NCBI RefSeq assembly: GCF_000344155.1
Contig: NZ_BAOQ01000030.1
Coordinates: 19,663-83,662 of the forward strand
Source of the DNA: Gordonia paraffinivorans NBRC 108238
GTDB lineage: Bacteria; Actinomycetota; Actinomycetes; Mycobacteriales; Mycobacteriaceae
Length of the DNA: 64,000 nucleotides
Direction: 5' to 3'
In this document: positions 58,840 through 64,000 of the stretch, in pieces
Layout of the letters: every line of letters begins with the position of its first letter
Numbering within the stretch: position 1 is the first letter of the stretch
Translations under genes and position numbers: made by a program
The notes under the pieces: model-generated
What the model saw: only the letters and a program-made list of their open reading frames with translations
The model's database searches: none
What the model was told of the DNA's origin: nothing

Positions 58840-60195
58840 CTACTCGGTCGGCGGCTTGCGGAAGCTGCGCGTCGCCGAGTCATCGGCGGGCGGCTCGCCC
58901 TGCACCTTCGGGATCTGCTCCGTCGGCCGTTCCCACGGGTTCGCGTTGGAGCCGGCGGGCGGAACATCCTTGGTCAGGCGGGTCGTCCGGGGCTCGAAGG
59001 CGGAACGCTCACCGGGCGCGGCCGGCGGGACGTCGGCGCCCTCGGTGACCGCGTCGTCGTCACGGCGACCGCGGTAGAACAGCAGCGCGGCGATGATCAG
59101 CAGGATCGCGCCGACGATGCCCAGGATGAGCGGGGTCCAGAATCCGCCGACCTTCAGCAGGTTCAGGTAGTGGCTCGCCTTGTCCGCCTGGTTCTGAACC
59201 GTCTCGTCGGTCCACTTGAAGGTGCCCTTCAGGGCGTCCATGCGGAAGTCGCGGACCGGCGCCGGAGCGCTCTCGCTCTGGTCGGGCGACTTGAAGTACT
59301 GGTGCTGATCCTCCCGGCCGTCGACGATGGTGCCGGTGACCGGCTCGACGTAGACGTGGCGGGTCGCCGATGCGTAACGGTGCATCGTGATCGGATCTTC
59401 CGGCTTGATACCGCGGCCGGTGATGCCCCACCACTTGGCGGGCATCGTCAGCATGGTGCCGAGGGGAGCCTCACCCTGCGGGTTGGGCAGCGTCGAGAGA
59501 TCGGTCTCCGGGACCTCGCACGCGAAGTGGTAGGTCTTGACGCCGTCGATGGTCTCCTCGCCCTGGAACTTCGCCGCGCAGTCCTGGCGGGTGTTCAGGT
59601 CGTAGTACGCGTAGTCGCGCTTCTGCACGTCGAAGCCGAACTTGTACTGGAAGCCGTTGCGGTTGTCGATCGGAACCGACACGTCGTTGACGTTGCCGCC
59701 CTCGGGCACGGCCTCGAGCTGCAGCGAGCTCACGGCGCCGTTGGGGACGGAGGTCTTGCGGTTCACCGAGACACGGTCGATCGTCGCGGTGAGCAGGCCG
59801 TCCTCGCAGGTGCGGGTCTCGCCGGCGGCGGCGAACGGCGGCACGATCTCCTGGCCCTCGGCGTCACGGAGACGGTCGATGCGCACCGTCTGAGCCGACT
59901 GGACGGTTGCCTGCCGGCTGTCGGAGGGCTCGACGATGACCGAGCGTCGCTGCTGGGTCAGATGGGCCTCGAGCGTGCGGGCCCGATCCTCCGACACCGA
60001 GCAGCGGTCGAAGATGACCGCCGGGAAGCGGTCGCCGGCCTCTCCGTCGGCCGAGACCGTGGTGGCGTCCGAGGTGATGTCCAGGTCGAGGGGCACCACC
60101 TTCAGGTCCGGCACCAGCCAGAGGGGTATGGCAATGGCGGCCGCGATACACGCGGTGCCGAAGAATGCCAGCAGTGCCGGCACGAAACGTCTCAT
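58840..60195 (-). CDS. DUF3068 / PorA-family envelope protein
   Basis: 451 residues: an N-terminal membrane helix (ALLAFFGTACIAAAIAIPLW), a ~330-residue extracytoplasmic domain rich in beta strands with several Cys, then a second membrane helix (GFWTPLILGIVGAILLIIAA) and a ~70-residue Pro-rich cytoplasmic tail. Matches the DUF3068 family of mycolic-acid actinobacteria, also annotated as PorA-like. A pore function is not shown by the sequence. Confidence 0.83.
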   Translation of the reverse strand: MRRFVPALLAFFGTACIAAAIAIPLWLVPDLKVVPLDLDITSDATTVSADGEAGDRFPAVIFDRCSVSEDRARTLEAHLTQQRRSVIVEPSDSRQATVQSAQTVRIDRLRDAEGQEIVPPFAAAGETRTCEDGLLTATIDRVSVNRKTSVPNGAVSSLQLEAVPEGGNVNDVSVPIDNRNGFQYKFGFDVQKRDYAYYDLNTRQDCAAKFQGEETIDGVKTYHFACEVPETDLSTLPNPQGEAPLGTMLTMPAKWWGITGRGIKPEDPITMHRYASATRHVYVEPVTGTIVDGREDQHQYFKSPDQSESAPAPVRDFRMDALKGTFKWTDETVQNQADKASHYLNLLKVGGFWTPLILGIVGAILLIIAALLFYRGRRDDDAVTEGADVPPAAPGERSAFEPRTTRLTKDVPPAGSNANPWERPTEQIPKVQGEPPADDSATRSFRKPPTE

Positions 60196-60295
60196 GTGTG
60201 ACTCCTGTGAATCAGCAGCTAATCGCTCCCACCCTAGCTGGCATCGCCCGCGGTGTACTGGTCAGTAGGCGCGACATGCCGAATTCGGGCATGCA

Positions 60296-61675
60296 TCATC
60301 GGTTGAGCTGGGCCTTCTCGCTTCGTCGGTCGCGCTCGGCCTCCTTCATGATGCCCGCCATGTACGCGTAGATCTCCCTGTCCGACATCGCCTTCCAGCG
60401 CGGGGCGAGGAGCTTCATGTACTTCTCGACATAGAGGAGCTGCTTGCCGACGAGAACCAGCTCGCGGGGGAGCCGGGCGTCGTGCGCCCTGGCGACGGCG
60501 GCGAGCTGCCGCCCGAGGTCGGTGTAGGACATCGACCCGAGGTCCGTGGAGGCCAGGGGGTTGGTGACCTTCTTGATGTCCTCGGCGCTCTTGGCCGTCG
60601 ACCCGGGCTTGCGCACGGCGCCGAGCAGGAAGATGGCCCGTCCCGCGGCTTCGTAGTCGCCGCGCACGAGCAGGTCGACGACGAGCTGGCGCAGGATGCG
60701 GCGGGTGCGCGGGGTGAACCGGCCGACGATGCCGAAATCGAGCAGGACCAACTTGCCCTCGTCGTCGACGAGGACGTTCCCGGCGTGCAGATCACCGTGG
60801 AAGAGGCCGCCGTGGAAGGCGGAGTCGAGCAACGACAGCAGCAGGTTGCGACAGAGGGCGACGCCGTCGTGGCCCGCCTTGCGGACGGCCCGCGCGTCGT
60901 CGATGCGGATCGCGCGGATGCGTTCCATGGTGAGCACCCGCTGCGTGGTGAGTTCGTCGTAGACCTGCGGGACGCGGACACGATCCCCGAACGGTCCGGG
61001 CTGCAGGCACTCGAACCATTCGCGCATCGTGTCGGCCTCGATCCGGAAGTCGAGTTCCGCGTCGAGACCCGCGGCGAAGTCCTCGACCACGTGCCGGGCG
61101 CTGAGCATCCGGCCGTACTCGCTCAGTTCGACGAGGCCGGCGAGACGCTCGAGGATCGCCACGTCGGGCGACAACCGGTCGGCGATGCCGGGGCGCTGGA
61201 TCTTGACCACGACCTCCTCGCCGCTGTGCAGGGTCGCGGTGTGCACCTGGGCGATGGAGGCCGATGCGATGGGTTCGGGGTCGAACTCGGCGAAGACCTC
61301 CTCGGGAGTGCGCCCGAGCTCGCGGGTGAACTGCTCCCGGATGAGCTCCGGGTCGGCGGGCTTCACCCGGTCGAGCAGCGTCTCGAATTCCGAGGACAGC
61401 GTCTCGGAGAAGACGCCGGGGCTCGACGCGATGAGCTGGCCGAGTTTCACGTAGGTGGGCCCGAGGCGTTCGAAGGTGTCGCGGATCTCGTGCGCGGCGC
61501 GTGCGGCACTCGGCGCGCGTCCGCGGAGGGCGTCGCCTGCTGTGTGGAGGACGAACCGGCCGAGACCCGCGGCAGCGTGCGCCGTGGTCGTCCCGAATCG
61601 CGTGAGTTCGGCGATCGGCGACACCGGGTGCAGCTGCGCGCGCCGACCGTCGTCGACGGAGCTGTTGATCGTCAC
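60296..61675 (-). CDS. AarF/ABC1/UbiB-family protein kinase-like
   Basis: 459 residues. The KxGQ motif that defines the family is KLGQLIASSPG, followed by the atypical kinase region: ASASIAQVH (Ala-rich P-loop), VVVKIQRPG (ATP Lys), HGDLHAGNVLVDD and LLDFGIVGRF. UbiB-type proteins support quinone or lipid homeostasis at the membrane. In organisms using menaquinone the role is open. A palindrome at 60275-60293 lies just past the stop. Confidence 0.9.
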   Translation of the reverse strand: MTINSSVDDGRRAQLHPVSPIAELTRFGTTTAHAAAGLGRFVLHTAGDALRGRAPSAARAAHEIRDTFERLGPTYVKLGQLIASSPGVFSETLSSEFETLLDRVKPADPELIREQFTRELGRTPEEVFAEFDPEPIASASIAQVHTATLHSGEEVVVKIQRPGIADRLSPDVAILERLAGLVELSEYGRMLSARHVVEDFAAGLDAELDFRIEADTMREWFECLQPGPFGDRVRVPQVYDELTTQRVLTMERIRAIRIDDARAVRKAGHDGVALCRNLLLSLLDSAFHGGLFHGDLHAGNVLVDDEGKLVLLDFGIVGRFTPRTRRILRQLVVDLLVRGDYEAAGRAIFLLGAVRKPGSTAKSAEDIKKVTNPLASTDLGSMSYTDLGRQLAAVARAHDARLPRELVLVGKQLLYVEKYMKLLAPRWKAMSDREIYAYMAGIMKEAERDRRSEKAQLNR

Positions 61676-61857
61676 CGTCGGTCATTGTAACGATCGACGT
61701 GCAGCGGTCCAGGGTCCCGCTGCGTGCGATGTGACACCCGGTGCCGGATGGCGGTGCGCCGGGGTCGACGGCAGACTGGGGCGTCGGGGCGGATGCGCGG
61801 ATGCGTGGCCGCCCCCCATATCCGTCCCCCCGGAGAACATGCCCCGAAGGAGCCGCA

Positions 61858-62901
61858 ATGCCCACGACGGTCAGCGCCTACATGGCGACCGCAGCCGATC
61901 GGCCGCTCGAACCGGCGACCATCGAACGCCGGGACCTGGGTCCCCACGACGTCCTCATCGACATCGCCTACGCCGGGATCTGTCACTCGGACATCCACAC
62001 CGTCCGCAACGAGTGGGGCCGCACGAACTTCCCGGTCGTTCCCGGACACGAGATCGCCGGAACGGTGTCGGCGGTGGGTGAGCAGGTGACCCGGTACGAG
62101 GTCGGCGACCGCGTCGGCGTCGGCTGCTTCGTCGACTCGTGCCGCGAGTGCGAATACTGCCTGGCCGGCGAGGAGCAGTACTGCGTGCAGGGGAACACCG
62201 GCACCTACAACTCCGTCGGCCGCGACGGGAAGCCCACCCACGGCGGCTACTCCACGGCCATCGTCGTCGACGAGAACTACGTGTGCCGCATCCCGGAGGG
62301 CCTGCCCCTCGACGTGGCGGCGCCGTTGCTGTGCGCCGGCATCACCCTCTACTCGCCGTTGCGCAACTGGAATGCCGGTCCCGGCAAGAAGGTCGCCATC
62401 ATCGGTCTCGGCGGCCTCGGACATGTCGGGGTGAAGATCGCGCACGCCCTCGGCGCCGAGGTGACCGTGCTGTCGCAGTCGCTGAAGAAGATGGAGGACG
62501 GGCTGCGGCTCGGCGCCGACCACTATTACGCGACGAGCGACCCGCAGACGTTCCGCGATCTGCGTGAGCACTTCGACCTCATCCTGAACACGGTGTCGGC
62601 CAACCTCGACATGGGCAAGTACCTCAACCTGCTGAAGGTCGACGGCACCCTCGTCGAACTCGGCCTGCCCGAACACCCGATCGAGGTGCCGGGCGGCCCG
62701 CTGGTCTTCAAGCGCCGCAGCTTCGCCGGATCGCTGATCGGCGGTATCCGACAGACACAGGAGATGCTCGACTTCTGCGCCGAGCACGGCATCGGCGCCG
62801 AGATCGAGGTGATCTCGGCCGATCAGATCAACGAGGCCTACGAGCGTGTGGTCGCCTCGGACGTGCGGTACCGCTTCGTGATCGACACGTCGACGCTCTG
62901 A
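61858..62901 (+). CDS. adhC: Zinc-dependent NAD(P) alcohol dehydrogenase
   Basis: 347 residues from ATG 61858 (GAAGGAG upstream). Catalytic-zinc ligands Cys42 in GICHSDIH and His64-Glu65 in PGHEIAGT. The structural-zinc cysteines are C95, C98, C101 and C109. NADP motif [18 protein letters not shown]. It resembles M. tuberculosis AdhC (Rv3045) in length and motifs. It oxidises alcohols or reduces aldehydes, with cinnamyl-type substrates likely. Divergent from the AarF-like kinase across 182 bp. Confidence 0.9.
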   Translation: MPTTVSAYMATAADRPLEPATIERRDLGPHDVLIDIAYAGICHSDIHTVRNEWGRTNFPVVPGHEIAGTVSAVGEQVTRYEVGDRVGVGCFVDSCRECEYCLAGEEQYCVQGNTGTYNSVGRDGKPTHGGYSTAIVVDENYVCRIPEGLPLDVAAPLLCAGITLYSPLRNWNAGPGKKVAIIGLGGLGHVGVKIAHALGAEVTVLSQSLKKMEDGLRLGADHYYATSDPQTFRDLREHFDLILNTVSANLDMGKYLNLLKVDGTLVELGLPEHPIEVPGGPLVFKRRSFAGSLIGGIRQTQEMLDFCAEHGIGAEIEVISADQINEAYERVVASDVRYRFVIDTSTL

Positions 62902-63074
62902 GGCCACAGGCCCCGCCGCTTCTCGTTGCGCGACATCATGCCGGGGCCCTCAGACCATCATCATGATGATCCCGACCAACATATGAAACGGACCAACTCG
63001 CGGTGACGCCAGTAGCACCGCAGGTGTGTGAAGTACCCCAGGTTTAGTTCCGCTTTCTATAGGAGGATGGAGCT

Positions 63075-63393
63075 ATGCCACGTCGATATCCGCCGGAGTT
63101 CCGGCAGAGGTGTGTGCGTGTTGGAGACGGCGTTGGAAGCTGACGCCGAGCTCTTGGAGTTCGAGGTGATCCGCCAGGTCGCCGGCAAGCACAAAATCGT
63201 TGAGGAAACCCTGCGGCGGTGGCGCCGCAAAGCGCAGATCGACGCTGGAGAGCGGCGCGGTACCACCAGCGACGAGCACGCCGGGATCCGGCGGCTGAAA
63301 AAGCGTGTCGCCGAGTTGGAGCAGACCAACGAGCTTTTGAAGTCGGCGAGTGCGTTTTCTGCTGCGGAATTCGACCGGCCCACGACGAGATGA
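63075..63393 (+). pseudogene. IS3 orfA, frameshifted
   Basis: The ATG frame gives MPRRYPPEFRQRCVRVGDGV then stops at 63141. The +1 frame continues the expected OrfA: VLETALEADAELLEFEVIRQ, VEETLRRWRRKAQIDAGERR and the coiled-coil RRLKKRVAELEQTNELLK. The break is at ~63115-63120; relatives read RMVLET-like sequence there, so a small deletion (net two bases lost mod 3) is likely. No intact start remains for the second part. Confidence 0.75.
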
Positions 63394-64000
63394 TCGCGTT
63401 CATCGACGCCCACCGCGATCAGTTCGGGGTCGAGTTCATCTGCCGCACACTCCGTGCAGCAGGTGTGGGATTTCTGACCTCCCGGGGCTATCGGGCCGCC
63501 AACGCGCGGGCCGTCTCGGCTCGAGCGGTGCGAGACGCGCAGTTGGTGGAGGTCATCGCCACCATCCACGCGCAGATCTACTGGGTCTACGGAGTCAACA
63601 AGATGCACGCCGCACTGCGTCGGGCCGGCCGCGACATCGGCCGCGAGCAAACCCGCCGACTGATGCGGTGCGCCGGCGTGGGCGGCGTGCAACGCGGCGC
63701 GAAAGTCTTCACCACCTGTCCAGACCCGACCGCTACCAAGCCGGTCGACCTGGTCATACGCCGTTTCGGTGCCGATCGCGCCAAGCCGTTGTGGGTCGTC
63801 GACATCACCTACGTATGCACCTGGCAGGGCTTTGCTTGTACCGCCTTTGTCGCCGATGCTAGTACCCGGATGATCGTCGGCTGGCATGTCGCAGCCACGA
63901 TGCGCATCGAGGACCTACCGCTGCAGGCATTCAATCATGCTGTGTGGCAGCGCAATACCGATCTATCCGGGTTGACTCATCATTCCGGCCACGGATCGCA
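63390..64000 (+). CDS. IS3 orfB transposase, catalytic Asp missing (partial)
   Basis: About 203 residues visible. DDE transposase: the first Asp is in WVVDITYV, and the middle region AFVADASTRMIVGWHV is normal. The second Asp block, usually HHSDxGS, reads HHSGHGS because the codon is GGC. The third acidic residue lies past the edge. A single A-to-G change would explain this; it should inactivate the enzyme. Helix-turn-helix-like N-terminal part (ARAVRDAQLVEVIATIHAQ) intact. Confidence 0.8.
   Translation, partial: MIAFIDAHRDQFGVEFICRTLRAAGVGFLTSRGYRAANARAVSARAVRDAQLVEVIATIHAQIYWVYGVNKMHAALRRAGRDIGREQTRRLMRCAGVGGVQRGAKVFTTCPDPTATKPVDLVIRRFGADRAKPLWVVDITYVCTWQGFACTAFVADASTRMIVGWHVAATMRIEDLPLQAFNHAVWQRNTDLSGLTHHSGHGS

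Larger units (their letters stand above)
63029..64000 (+). mobile_element. IS3-family insertion sequence (truncated by window edge)
   Basis: The left end begins near 63029 (TGAAGTACCCCAGG), typical of IS3-family left inverted repeats of actinobacteria. It contains overlapping orfA and orfB in the classic -1 arrangement (ATGA at 63390). The right end is outside the window. OrfA is frameshifted and orfB lacks a catalytic Asp, so this copy is probably dead. Confidence 0.8.

Noticed and set aside
63028..63393. Intact short orfA starting at 63028
   Set aside because: Its first codons read through the IS terminal repeat and ribosome binding site; the true OrfA start MPRRYPPEFR is in another frame, so the gene is frameshifted.

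Overview
The window is 64 kb of high-GC, gene-dense DNA from a mycolic-acid-containing actinobacterium, most likely a Gordonia-like member of the Mycobacteriales. The evidence is a secreted antigen-85-type mycolyltransferase, a PorA/DUF3068 envelope protein, a mycothiol-dependent-isomerase-type protein, DUF5313, a DyP peroxidase-encapsulin pair, and many lipid and CoA enzymes. The genus call is inference. I see no tRNA, rRNA, CRISPR array, phage or plasmid backbone. The only mobile element is an IS3-family element cut by the right edge.

Layout. 0-1.8 kb: end of an APH-fold phosphotransferase and a SHOCT protein. 1.9-11.0 kb: a compact accessory catabolic locus. A GntR regulator with two different flavin reductases reads left; a five-gene peptide/opine-type ABC importer and an NtaA/DszA-family FMN-dependent monooxygenase read right. 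This looks like import and flavin-dependent oxidative cleavage of a small molecule (organosulfur, aminopolycarboxylate or similar). 11-19 kb: MpaB-like oxygenase plus secreted lipase, acyl-CoA synthetase, CinA, catalase and a CaiB-type CoA transferase. 19-24 kb: a TetR gene overlapping a membrane-anchored double DJ-1-like protein, then a MarR-controlled DHA2 efflux pump with two matching operator-like sites, and DUF5313.

24-34 kb: an SDR divergent from a Tat-exported cholesterol-oxidase-like GMC enzyme, a TetR gene divergent from an OPT oligopeptide transporter, 2,2-dialkylglycine decarboxylase, a DinB/MDMPI protein, a PfpI protein and an alpha/beta hydrolase. 34-43 kb: an APH kinase plus lipocalin-like protein pair under a divergent TetR; a CoA-binding protein; a LysR/NTF2 divergent pair; and an APH-DUF6285 fusion followed by an acyl-CoA dehydrogenase. 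That last pair resembles the kinase/dehydrogenase step of 4-hydroxyacyl-CoA (levulinate-type) degradation.

43-56 kb: DUF1697 and Tam methyltransferase, RNase HI, a 2-hydroxyacid dehydrogenase, an SDR behind a KstR-like palindrome, a heterodimeric ABC exporter with one degenerate ATP site, encapsulin with its DyP cargo carrying a C-terminal targeting tail, an FAD-dependent dehydrogenase and an amidase. 56-64 kb: mycolyltransferase with a strong terminator, the DUF3068 protein with its own terminator, an AarF/UbiB kinase, a zinc alcohol dehydrogenase, and the IS3 element. The element's orfA is frameshifted and its orfB lacks the second catalytic Asp.

Most genes sit in short units with 1-4 bp start/stop overlaps, and several divergent regulator/target pairs carry a clear inverted repeat between them. 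Start codons were chosen from ribosome binding sites, overlaps and expected N-termini; many are GTG. All functional calls rest on motif and family recognition without database searches.
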